DNA of 64,000 nt, from contig CAKUGH010000001.1 of NCBI GenBank assembly GCA_934654605.1, positions 25,771 through 89,770 on the forward strand, in the 5' to 3' direction. The notes under the pieces are model-generated. The model was not told the DNA's origin. It worked only from the letters and a program-made list of their open reading frames with translations, and did not search any database. This document shows, one piece after another, positions 26,103-34,513 of the stretch (positions are counted from its first letter, which is position 1; each line of letters starts with the position of its first letter). The DNA comes from an uncultured Collinsella sp. (GTDB taxonomy: Bacteria; Actinomycetota; Coriobacteriia; Coriobacteriales; Coriobacteriaceae). A program made the translations under genes and the position numbers.

Positions 26103-26219
26103 GTTTACATACCGTTTAGGCTGATTTCTCTACCGTTTACGGGTCTTTCGCGCTAAACTACTAAACAAAAGAGTAAAACATTTAGTAAACAGAACAAAAC
26201 GAAACATGCGTCTGTTTAC
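26103..26219 (+). promoter_or_regulatory. cluster of GTTTAC/GTAAAC operator-like motifs upstream of the sugar operon
   Basis: GTTTAC at 26103-26108, 26135-26140 and 26214-26219 and GTAAAC at 26185-26190, with further TAAAC variants between, lie in an AT-rich stretch before the isomerase-like gene. The same hexamers cluster at 46250-46628. They resemble half-operators of a LacI-type regulator, whose gene is just upstream. Confidence 0.5.
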
Positions 26220-26246
26220 TGAACATGTGATTAGGGGAGGACGTAC

Positions 26247-27647
26247 ATGGATAAGATCAAGCTCGGCTTTGTGCCCACGCGCCGCAGCATCTTTAGCGCG
26301 CCGGACGCAATCAAGTATCGCGGCCTGACGGCTGATCGCCTGCGCGAGATTGGCGTCGACATTGTGGATATCGACGACATCAACGACGAGGGCTTGCTGT
26401 TCGACGACAGCCATATCGCGCCTATCGTCGAGAAGTTCCGCGCCGAGGGCGTCGACGGCATCATGCTCTGCCACGCCAACTTTGGTACCGAGTACGTCTG
26501 CGCCCGCCTTGCCCGCGAGCTCGGTCTGCCCGTGCTGCTGTGGGGCCCGCGCGACGAGCGCCCCGAGCCCGATGGTACCCGCCTGCGCGACAGCCAGTGC
26601 GGCCTGTTCGCCACCGGCAAGGTCCTGCGCCGCTTCCAGGTTCCCTTCACCTACATGACCAACTGCCGCCTGACCGATCCCGAGTTCGAGCGCGGCGTCT
26701 GGGACTTTTTGGCCGTGTGCAACGTGGTCAAGACCTTCAAGCACACCCGTATTCTGCAGATGGCCACCCGTCCGTTCGACTTCTGGTCGACCATGTGCAA
26801 CGAGGGCGAGCTGCTCGAGAAGTTCAACATCCAGCTTTCGCCCATCCCCATGACCGAGCTTGTCCAGGCCGTGCGCGACGCCCAGGCCGACGAGCAGGCC
26901 ATGGCAGCCATGCTCGCCCACATTAGCGACAGCTTTGAGATCTGCATCCCCGAGGACAAGGTCCCCGCGGTCGCTGGACTCGCCATCGCCATGAAGCGCC
27001 TGGTCGAGAAGTACGGCTGCAACGCCGGCGCCATCCAGTGCTGGAACGCCCTGCAGGACGAGCTGGGCATTATGCCCTGCGCCGCCAACGCCATCCTCAA
27101 CGAGATGGGCATCCCCGTCGTCTGCGAGACCGACATCCACGGCGCCATCACCGCGCTCATGGTCGAGGCGGCCGACCTGGGCCGTCACCGCGGCATGTTC
27201 GCCGACTGGACCGTCCGTCACCCCGACAACGAGAACGGCGAGCTGCTGCAGCACTGCGGCCCCTGGCCCTGCAGCTGCGCGGCGGTCAAGCCCAAGCTCA
27301 CCTACCCGCTGGCCTTCGATCACCCCGGCGCGCTGACGGCCGAGGCCAAGCACGGCGACCTCACCCTTGCCCGCTTTGACGGCGACAACGGCGAGTACTC
27401 GCTGCTGCTGGGCAACGCCCGCGGCATCGACGGCCCGGCCGGTATGGGCACCTACCTGTGGGTCGAGGTCGAGAACCTCAAGCGCCTCGAGGCCAAGATC
27501 GTCGAGGGCCCCTACATCCACCACTGCGTGGCCATCCATGCCAACGTGGTGCCGGTGCTCTACGAGGCATGCAAGTACATCGGCATTGCCCCCGACCTGT
27601 ACGACCCCATCGAAGAAGACGTCAAAGCCTACCTGCGAGGAGAGTAG
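26247..27647 (+). CDS. L-fucose/L-arabinose isomerase-like protein
   Basis: A 466-aa protein resembling the FucI/AraA isomerase fold family. An N-terminal Rossmann-like region (DGIMLCHANFGTEYVCARLA; LPVLLWGPRDERPEPDG) is followed by a central domain with CETDIHGAITALMVEAADLG and a C-terminal region with HHCVAIHANVVPVLYEACKY, providing candidate Glu, Asp and His metal ligands. It heads an operon with split transketolase and an FGGY kinase, so it probably interconverts an aldose and ketose whose phosphate enters transketolase chemistry. The exact sugar is not evident. GGGGAGGA precedes ATG 26247; 2 bp separate its stop from the next gene. Confidence 0.75.
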   Translation: MDKIKLGFVPTRRSIFSAPDAIKYRGLTADRLREIGVDIVDIDDINDEGLLFDDSHIAPIVEKFRAEGVDGIMLCHANFGTEYVCARLARELGLPVLLWGPRDERPEPDGTRLRDSQCGLFATGKVLRRFQVPFTYMTNCRLTDPEFERGVWDFLAVCNVVKTFKHTRILQMATRPFDFWSTMCNEGELLEKFNIQLSPIPMTELVQAVRDAQADEQAMAAMLAHISDSFEICIPEDKVPAVAGLAIAMKRLVEKYGCNAGAIQCWNALQDELGIMPCAANAILNEMGIPVVCETDIHGAITALMVEAADLGRHRGMFADWTVRHPDNENGELLQHCGPWPCSCAAVKPKLTYPLAFDHPGALTAEAKHGDLTLARFDGDNGEYSLLLGNARGIDGPAGMGTYLWVEVENLKRLEAKIVEGPYIHHCVAIHANVVPVLYEACKYIGIAPDLYDPIEEDVKAYLRGE

Positions 27648-27649
27648 AA

Positions 27650-28486
27650 ATGGCAACTATCGAAGAGCTTGAGTCCCTGCGCTGGGACCTCCGCCGCGAT
27701 TGCGTCGACATCATCATGGCTGGTGCCGGCGGCCACATCGGCGGCGACATGTCGGTCATCGATGCGCTCATGACCCTCTACGCCAACCACCTCAACATTA
27801 CGCCCGAGACCGTCGACGATCCCAACCGCGATCGCTTCGTCCTCTCTAAGGGCCACGCCATGGAGGCCTACTACGCGGTGCTCTGCCACGAGGGCTACCT
27901 GGACCTCGACGACGTCAAGGCCCGTTTCTCCAAGTTCGGCAGCCCCTATATCGGCCATCCCAACAACAAGCTCAAGGGCATCGAGATGAACTCGGGTTCG
28001 CTCGGTCACGGCCTGCCCGTGGCGGTGGGAATGGCGCTCGCCGGCAAGATGGACGGCCGCGACTACCGCGTCTACACCATCATGGGCGACGGCGAGCTTG
28101 CCGAGGGCTCGGTCTGGGAGGGCGCCATGAGCGGCGGCAACTACCAGCTCGATAACCTGTGCGCGCTCGTGGACCGCAACCGCCTGCAGATCAGCGGCAG
28201 CACCGAGGACGTCATGAAGCAGGACTCGCAGGAGGAGCGCTGGGCCGCCTTCGGTTGGAACGTGCTGTCCATTCCGGGCAACGACGTCCAGGCCATCGAC
28301 GCCGCGCTGACGCTTGCGGCCGAGACCAAGGGTAAGCCCACGGTCATCATCCTCAACACGGTGAAGGGCTATGGCTCGCCCATCATGGAGGACAAGGCCG
28401 GCTGGCATCACCATCTGCCCAACGACGAGGAATATGCCCAGATCATCGCCGATTTCGCTGCCCACAAGGAGGCCATCAATGGCTAA
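27650..28486 (+). CDS. transketolase, N-terminal subunit
   Basis: A 278-aa subunit carrying the thiamine-diphosphate-binding half of transketolase: FVLSKGHAMEAYYAVL, SGSLGHGLPVAVGMALAGK, and the TPP motif GDGELAEGSVWEGAM ending in RNRLQ. Full-length transketolase is about 650 aa; here the pyrimidine-binding half is a separate gene that overlaps this one by 8 bp. Split transketolases of this kind are common in Gram-positive bacteria and archaea. The reaction is two-carbon transfer between ketose and aldose phosphates. ATG 27650 has GAGGAGA about 6 bp upstream. Confidence 0.9.
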   Translation: MATIEELESLRWDLRRDCVDIIMAGAGGHIGGDMSVIDALMTLYANHLNITPETVDDPNRDRFVLSKGHAMEAYYAVLCHEGYLDLDDVKARFSKFGSPYIGHPNNKLKGIEMNSGSLGHGLPVAVGMALAGKMDGRDYRVYTIMGDGELAEGSVWEGAMSGGNYQLDNLCALVDRNRLQISGSTEDVMKQDSQEERWAAFGWNVLSIPGNDVQAIDAALTLAAETKGKPTVIILNTVKGYGSPIMEDKAGWHHHLPNDEEYAQIIADFAAHKEAING

Positions 28487-29420
28487 CAAGATCGCCAACC
28501 GCAAGGTTATCTGCGACACGCTGCTCGAGGCCGCCGCAACCGACAAGGACATCGTCGTCCTGTGCTCCGACTCCCGTGGCTCCGCGTCGCTCACGCCGTT
28601 CTTCGATCAGTATCCCCAGCAGTCCGTTGAGGTCGGCATTGCCGAGCAGGACCTGGTGAGCATCGCCGCCGGCATGGCTTCGTGCGGCAAGAAGGCCTGG
28701 GCCGCCTCGCCGGCGTCCTTTGTGACCACGCGTTCGTATGAGCAGTGCAAGGTCGACGTTTCGTACTCCAACACCAACGTCAAGCTCATCGGCATCTCGG
28801 GCGGCGTGTCCTACGGCGCCCTGGGTATGAGCCACCACTCCGCGCAGGATATCGCTGCCATGAGCGCGATCCCCAACATGCGCGTGTATCTGCCGAGCGA
28901 CCGCTTCCAGACCGCCGAGCTCGTGCGCGCGCTGGTCGCCGACAATAAGCCGGCCTACATCCGCGTGGGTCGCAACCCGGTCGAGGACGTGTACACCGAG
29001 GACGAGTGCCCGTTCCAGATGGACCGCGCCACCTGGGTGCGCCGTGGCACCGATGTGACGATCGTCGCCACCGGCGAGATGGTCCGCCACGCCGTGGACG
29101 CCGCCGACCTGCTGGCCGAGCAGGGCATCTCGGCAACGGTGCTCGACATGTACTGCGTCAAGCCGCTCGACGCCGAGGCCGTGATCGAGGCCGCCGGTGC
29201 CACGCGTGCTGTCGTGACCGTCGAGGAGCACAGCCCCTTCGGTGGCCTGGGTTCCATGGTCGCGCAGGTCGTGGGCGAGCATTGCCCGCGTCCGGTCAAG
29301 TGCCTGAGCCTGCCCGACGCGCCGGTCATCACCGGCACGAGCCCCGAGGTCTTCGCGCATTACGGGCTGACGGGTGCCGGAATCGCGCAGACCGTCGCCG
29401 AGTTCCTTCCCGCAGAGTAA
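28479..29420 (+). CDS. transketolase, C-terminal subunit
   Basis: A 313-aa subunit with the pyrimidine-binding and C-terminal transketolase domains. Visible are VEVGIAEQDLVSIAAGMASC (the Glu of AEQ activates thiamine diphosphate), SHHSAQDIAAMSAIPNMRVY, and a C-terminal domain starting near TIVATGEMVRHAVDAADLLA with VEEHSPFGGLGS. ATG 28479 lies inside the end of the N-terminal subunit gene, with AAGGAGG just upstream, so the two are translated together. It forms an alpha2-beta2-like enzyme with the preceding product. Confidence 0.9.
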   Translation: MANKIANRKVICDTLLEAAATDKDIVVLCSDSRGSASLTPFFDQYPQQSVEVGIAEQDLVSIAAGMASCGKKAWAASPASFVTTRSYEQCKVDVSYSNTNVKLIGISGGVSYGALGMSHHSAQDIAAMSAIPNMRVYLPSDRFQTAELVRALVADNKPAYIRVGRNPVEDVYTEDECPFQMDRATWVRRGTDVTIVATGEMVRHAVDAADLLAEQGISATVLDMYCVKPLDAEAVIEAAGATRAVVTVEEHSPFGGLGSMVAQVVGEHCPRPVKCLSLPDAPVITGTSPEVFAHYGLTGAGIAQTVAEFLPAE

Positions 29421-29423
29421 TTG

Positions 29424-29458
29424 GAATGTGACAAAGGGACAGTCCCTTTGTCACATTC
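29424..29458. repeat. perfect 35-bp palindrome (GAATGTGACAAAGGGAC family)
   Basis: GAATGTGACAAAGGGAC (29424-29440) and its exact complement (29442-29458) flank a single A. It fills the gap between transketolase and the FGGY kinase. It contains the GGGACAGTCCC core seen in other repeats of the window. As RNA it would be a very stable hairpin within the operon. Confidence 0.85.
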
Positions 29459-29476
29459 GTTTTGAAAGGGGTGGCC

Positions 29477-30967
29477 ATGGGCCGCTACATCATCGGAATC
29501 GATCAGTCTACGCAGGGCACTAAGGCGCTGCTGGTGGACGAGGGCGGCCATCTGATTCACCGTGCCGACCGCTCGCATCGCCAGATTGTCAACGAGGCCG
29601 GTTGGGTGAGCCATGATCCGGCCGAGATCGCGGCCAACGTGCTGGCCGTGGCGCGTGCCGTGGTGGAGGAGACGGGTGTCGATCCGGCAGACGTCGCCGG
29701 CATCGGCATCTCCAACCAGCGCGAGACCACCGTTGCCTGGAACCGTGCGACGGGCGAGCCGCTGTGCGACGCCGTGGTGTGGCAGTGCGCCCGCGCTCGC
29801 GAGCTGTGCGACGAGCTTGCCGCACGCGAGGGCGTGGCCGAGCTGGTGCGCGACACGACGGGCCTGGTGCTCTCGCCCTACTATCCGGCGGGCAAGATGG
29901 CCTGGATTCTCGCAAACGTGCCGGCGGCAGCCGAGGCTGCTGCGGCGGGCGAGCTGTGCCTGGGCACGATTGACGCCTGGGTGGTCTGGACGCTCACGGG
30001 CGGCGCCGAGTTCCGCTGCGACTGGTCCAACGCCAGCCGCACGCAGCTGTTCGACCTGTGCCGTGGCTGCTGGAGCGAGCCGGTGTGCCAGGCCTTTGGC
30101 ATCGATGCTGCCTGCCTGCCGCAGGTGACCGATTCCGACGGCCTGTTCGGCACAACGGACCTAGGCGGCTTTTTGCCGGAACCCGTGCCCGTGCACGGCG
30201 TGCTCGGCGATAGCCACGCCGCCCTGTTTGCGCAGGGCTGCCACAGCCGTGGCATGGCCAAGGCGACCTATGGCACCGGCAGCTCGGTCATGATGAACGT
30301 CGGCGACGAGTTTGTCGCCAGCTCGCATGGGCTTTCGAGCTCGCTCGCGTGGCGCATGGACGGCGTGACCGAGTACGTGCTCGAGGGCAACGTGAGCTAT
30401 GCCGGCGCCGTCAAGACGTGGCTGCGCGACGATCTGGAGCTCATCAACAACCCCGAAGAGGTCACCGACCTGTGCTATGCCGCCAACCCGGCGAGCCGCG
30501 TCTACTTTGTGCCGGCGTTTACCGGTCTGGGCGCGCCGCACTGGGCGAGCGATGCCGAGGGCTGCGTCTTTGGCATGACGCGCACCACGGGCCGCGCGGA
30601 GTTCGTAAAGGCCGCCGACGAGTCGATCGCCTATCAGATTTTTGACGTCATCGATGCGATGGTCGAGGATTCGGGCGCGGCGCTGGCCGAACTTCGTGTT
30701 GACGGCGGCCCCACGCGTGACGCGTACCTGATGCAGTTTGAGAGCGACTTGGTTGGCTCGCCCATCCGCATTGCGAGCAACGACGAGATGAGCGGTCTGG
30801 GCGCGGCCTGGGCCTGCGGCATTGCGCTGGGCATGTACACGCGCGATGTCGTCGACGTCTACGGTGCCCGCGGCATCGTGGAGCCGTCGATGCCTGCCGA
30901 CGTACGCGCAGAGAAGATCGCCGGCTGGCGCCACGCGGTCAAATCGACGATCGCCTACACGGCCTAA
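29477..30967 (+). CDS. FGGY-family carbohydrate kinase
   Basis: A 496-aa kinase of the FGGY family. The N-terminal phosphate motif is GIDQSTQGTKALLVDEGG, followed by GIGISNQRETTVAWNRATGE, which is close to glycerol kinases. The C-terminal half has FVPAFTGLGAPHWASDAEGC and the adenosine motif RVDGGPTRDAYLMQFESDLV. ATG 29477 is preferred to upstream TTG 29462, with AAGGGG upstream. Family resemblance is to glycerol kinase and xylulokinase; the operon (isomerase plus transketolase) favours a ketose substrate such as a pentulose. A palindrome separates it from transketolase. Confidence 0.85.
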   Translation: MGRYIIGIDQSTQGTKALLVDEGGHLIHRADRSHRQIVNEAGWVSHDPAEIAANVLAVARAVVEETGVDPADVAGIGISNQRETTVAWNRATGEPLCDAVVWQCARARELCDELAAREGVAELVRDTTGLVLSPYYPAGKMAWILANVPAAAEAAAAGELCLGTIDAWVVWTLTGGAEFRCDWSNASRTQLFDLCRGCWSEPVCQAFGIDAACLPQVTDSDGLFGTTDLGGFLPEPVPVHGVLGDSHAALFAQGCHSRGMAKATYGTGSSVMMNVGDEFVASSHGLSSSLAWRMDGVTEYVLEGNVSYAGAVKTWLRDDLELINNPEEVTDLCYAANPASRVYFVPAFTGLGAPHWASDAEGCVFGMTRTTGRAEFVKAADESIAYQIFDVIDAMVEDSGAALAELRVDGGPTRDAYLMQFESDLVGSPIRIASNDEMSGLGAAWACGIALGMYTRDVVDVYGARGIVEPSMPADVRAEKIAGWRHAVKSTIAYTA

Positions 30968-31002
30968 AATGATTTTTCTGGGACGGGGATTAAAAACTCA
31001 TT

Positions 31003-31098
31003 GGTCTCCGTCCTGGGCAGCTCATTTGGGACGGGGCTTTTTTGACTGGTATGATTGGTGCAACCATTCCAACCAGCTAAAAGAGCCCCGTCCCAAAT
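31003..31098. terminator. GGGACGGGG terminator and long inverted repeat before luxS
   Basis: CCGTCC (31007-31012) with GGGACGG (31028-31034) followed by a T run near 31039 resembles a rho-independent terminator for the kinase operon. In addition 31024-31050 and 31072-31098 are inverted copies over 27 bp with three mismatches, enclosing a smaller ATTGGT/ACCATT hairpin. The right arm ends 21 bp before luxS, so it may also fold in the luxS leader. Confidence 0.65.
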
Positions 31099-31119
31099 TG
31101 ACTACCGAGAGGATCTGCC

Positions 31120-31608
31120 ATGGAGCGCATTGCGAGCTTTTCTGTCGATCATCTGCTGCTTGAGCCCGGCGTGTACGTGAGCCGCATCGACCGCGACCCG
31201 GCGACCGGCGCCACCGTCACCACCTTTGACCTGCGCCTGACCACGCCCAACAAGGAGCCGGTCATGAACACGGCCGAGTGCCACACCATCGAGCACCTGG
31301 GCGCGACGTTTCTGCGCAATCATGTCGAGTGGTCGAGCCGTATCGTCTACTTTGGCCCCATGGGCTGCCGCACGGGCTTTTACCTGGTCGTGTTTGGCGA
31401 GGTGACGAGCGAGGAGATTTTGCCGCTCGTCCGCGAGTTGTTTGAATTCGTCGCCGGCTTTGAGGGCGATGTTCCCGGTGCCGCTCCCGAGGAGTGCGGC
31501 AACTATCTGGATCAGAACCTGCCGATGGCCAACTGGCTCGCGCGCCGCTATCTCGACCGCGACTTGGCCGATATCGACGAGAAGCACCTGCACTACCAGC
31601 AGGCATAG
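31120..31608 (+). CDS. luxS: S-ribosylhomocysteine lyase
   Basis: A 162-aa LuxS, close to the usual length. The metal-binding motif is HTIEH (residues 55-59) and the third ligand Cys is in PEECGNYLDQNLP; the catalytic Cys is in FGPMGCRTGFYL. It cleaves S-ribosylhomocysteine to homocysteine and DPD, the precursor of autoinducer-2, as part of the activated methyl cycle. It appears monocistronic, preceded by a terminator/inverted repeat and followed by a hairpin with a T run. Confidence 0.96.
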   Translation: MERIASFSVDHLLLEPGVYVSRIDRDPATGATVTTFDLRLTTPNKEPVMNTAECHTIEHLGATFLRNHVEWSSRIVYFGPMGCRTGFYLVVFGEVTSEEILPLVRELFEFVAGFEGDVPGAAPEECGNYLDQNLPMANWLARRYLDRDLADIDEKHLHYQQA

Positions 31609-31640
31609 GGCTGCTCGTAGGATCAACGATTGCAATGGAA

Positions 31641-31671
31641 GCGCCTCCGCACTTTGCGAGGGTGCTTTTTT
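31641..31671 (+). terminator. putative terminator after luxS
   Basis: GCGCCTCCGC (31641-31650) pairs imperfectly with GCGAGGGTGC (31656-31665), then TTTTTT. Moderate stem. Confidence 0.6.
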
Positions 31672-31742
31672 GCCGAGCGTTCAAAATCGCTCGTGTTTGT
31701 TCTAGAATGTTTGTATAGTCACAATTATGAACAGGAGTGAAC

Positions 31743-32387
31743 ATGCATATCTACTCTGTCAACGATTCCGAGTTCAAACTCTACGGCCGCGTGTGGGACG
31801 ACGTGCCCTCCAGCCTGACCGCCCCGCTTGTCGAGGCGCTCTCCGCCACGCCCATTCCCGAGGGCAGCAAGTACGTGGCCACCGCGCCCGAGCTCGAGCA
31901 AGTCGAAGGTGCCGACATACTTGGGCTGCTCATGTACGGCGGCCGTCCCTTCCAGCTGGGCTGGTGTAACGGCCACAACACGCAGCTCAACTGCCTGGAG
32001 TATCACCGCGCCAGCGAGTTTAACCTGGGTGCCCGCGACTTTATCCTGCTGCTTGCCAAGCGTGAGCAGATCGTCGACGGCAAGCTCGACACCGCGCAGG
32101 TCAAGGCCTTCCGCGCGCCCGCCGGCACGCTCGTCGAGGTCTACGCCACGACGCTGCACTACACGCCGTGCATGGTCGACGATGGCGGCTTCCAGGTGAT
32201 GGTAGCGCTGCCCGCTGGCACCAACGGCCCCCGTCCCGAGGCCGCAGCCGACATGCCCGCGGCCGGCGACAGCTACTGCTACTGGAAGGCCGACAAGTGG
32301 GTTCTCTGCCACGCCGACAGCCCCAAGGCAGCCGAGGGCGGCTACGTGGGCCTCATCGGCAAGAACCTCGACATCACCGTGGACTAG
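31743..32387 (+). CDS. DUF4867 family protein
   Basis: A 214-aa cytoplasmic protein of the DUF4867 family, recognised by the N-terminal start MHIYSVNDSEFKLYGRV and the central QLNCLEYHRASEFNLGARDF. The segment LEYHRASE and the later TLHYTPC give several His and Glu residues in a cupin-like arrangement, so a metal-dependent sugar-related activity is conceivable; no reaction is established. AGGAG lies 5 bp before ATG 31743, and a TATAGT box (31714-31719) suggests its own promoter. Members of the family often lie near carbohydrate genes, as here. Confidence 0.8.
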   Translation: MHIYSVNDSEFKLYGRVWDDVPSSLTAPLVEALSATPIPEGSKYVATAPELEQVEGADILGLLMYGGRPFQLGWCNGHNTQLNCLEYHRASEFNLGARDFILLLAKREQIVDGKLDTAQVKAFRAPAGTLVEVYATTLHYTPCMVDDGGFQVMVALPAGTNGPRPEAAADMPAAGDSYCYWKADKWVLCHADSPKAAEGGYVGLIGKNLDITVD

Positions 32388-32397
32388 CGCTTCGTCC

Positions 32398-32709
32398 AAA
32401 ACCACCACAAAGGGGACAGGCACCTTTGTGGTGGTTTTCCTATACAGAACACCTGCACGACTCCTTTCTTTTCTTTCCTATTTTTTCCTTTTTTTCCTAT
32501 TGAGGCGCGGTTCGATTTCCGTTTGTCTCGTTCTGTAACATCTAGCAGGCAAAATCGTCTCTATCTGTTACAGAACGAGACAAACTGCAGGGGCTGCCCG
32601 AAAATCTCGATCTGTAAAAGTAAGTCCGGTTTTGACGGCCTAGCTGTTACAGATCGAGACAAACCGACCAAAACCACCACAAAGGTGCCTGTCCCCTTCG
32701 TGGTGGTTT
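32398..32709. repeat. composite palindromic region bounded by inverted ACCACCACAAAGG elements (REPIN-like)
   Basis: Most of the 472-bp gap between the DUF4867 gene and the first GH1 gene. The ends are two hairpins of the same family in opposite orientation: 32398-32438 (arms AAAACCACCACAAAGG and complement) and 32670-32709. Between them, 32521-32540 and 32566-32585 form a perfect 20-bp inverted repeat, and 32605-32617 and 32647-32659 a perfect 13-bp one; the two inner pairs are related (TCTCGTTCTGTAA / TCTCGATCTGTAA). No gene is seen. Confidence 0.8.
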
Positions 32710-32718
32710 GGCCGGCGG

Positions 32719-32823
32719 GTATCAGAAAGTGTCAGGCTCGGGCGGCTGCTGGGCGCCTGCGTGCGAAAAGAAGTGTCGACCTGCGCTGCCGTCGTTGAGC
32801 GGCGTCCCGTTTGCGGGGATACT
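32719..32823 (+). promoter_or_regulatory. twin operator-like sites and promoter of the first GH1 gene
   Basis: Site A (GTATCAGAAAGTGTCAGG, 32719-32736) and site B (GCGAAAAGAAGTGTCG, 32763-32778) both contain AAGTGTC. The same two sites, B identical and A with one change, lie at 53664-53681 and 53707-53722 before the second GH1 gene, with the same spacing. A promoter TTGAGC (32795-32800), 17 bp, GATACT (32818-32823) follows. Likely recognised by the RpiR-type regulator encoded at 52745-53599. Confidence 0.6.
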
Positions 32824-32856
32824 GAAACCACGACAAGCAGCGTGTGAAAGGATTGA

Positions 32857-34290
<1,434 letters not shown>

Positions 34291-34322
34291 GCTTCTCCAG
34301 CTACCACAGCCTCCTAACCAAG

Positions 34323-34358
34323 GCGCCCGGCGAGCAATTCACGCTCGCTGGGCGCTTT
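34323..34358 (+). terminator. rho-independent terminator after the first GH1 gene
   Basis: GCGCCCGGCGAGC (34323-34335) pairs with GCTCGCTGGGCGC (34343-34355) with one G-T wobble; the T run is short (TTTGTT). Confidence 0.75.
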
Positions 34359-34361
34359 GTT

Positions 34362-34417
34362 AAAAGAAGTGAAAGAAAGCAAAAGAAGTTAAAGCTTGCA
34401 AAAGAAGTGAAAGGGAA
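34362..34417 (+). repeat. three imperfect 19-bp purine-rich tandem repeats
   Basis: The unit resembles GCAAAAGAAGTGAAAGGGA and occurs three times in a row directly after the terminator. It is A/G-rich on this strand. No function is apparent. Confidence 0.6.
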
Positions 34418-34513
34418 TAGGACTCAATATCGACAAGAGACGTTCTGCCGTCCACGGATTTTGGGACATGTGGCCCGTTTTTTGAGCCTACCTGTCGGTA
34501 CACTAAAAGCACT

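Noticed and set aside
32398-32709. CRISPR array
   Set aside because: Repeats are palindromes in opposed orientation without regular spacers, and no cas genes are present.
32523-32798. Plus-strand frame of about 91 codons before the first GH1 gene
   Set aside because: It translates inverted repeats and the operator region; no ribosome-binding site.
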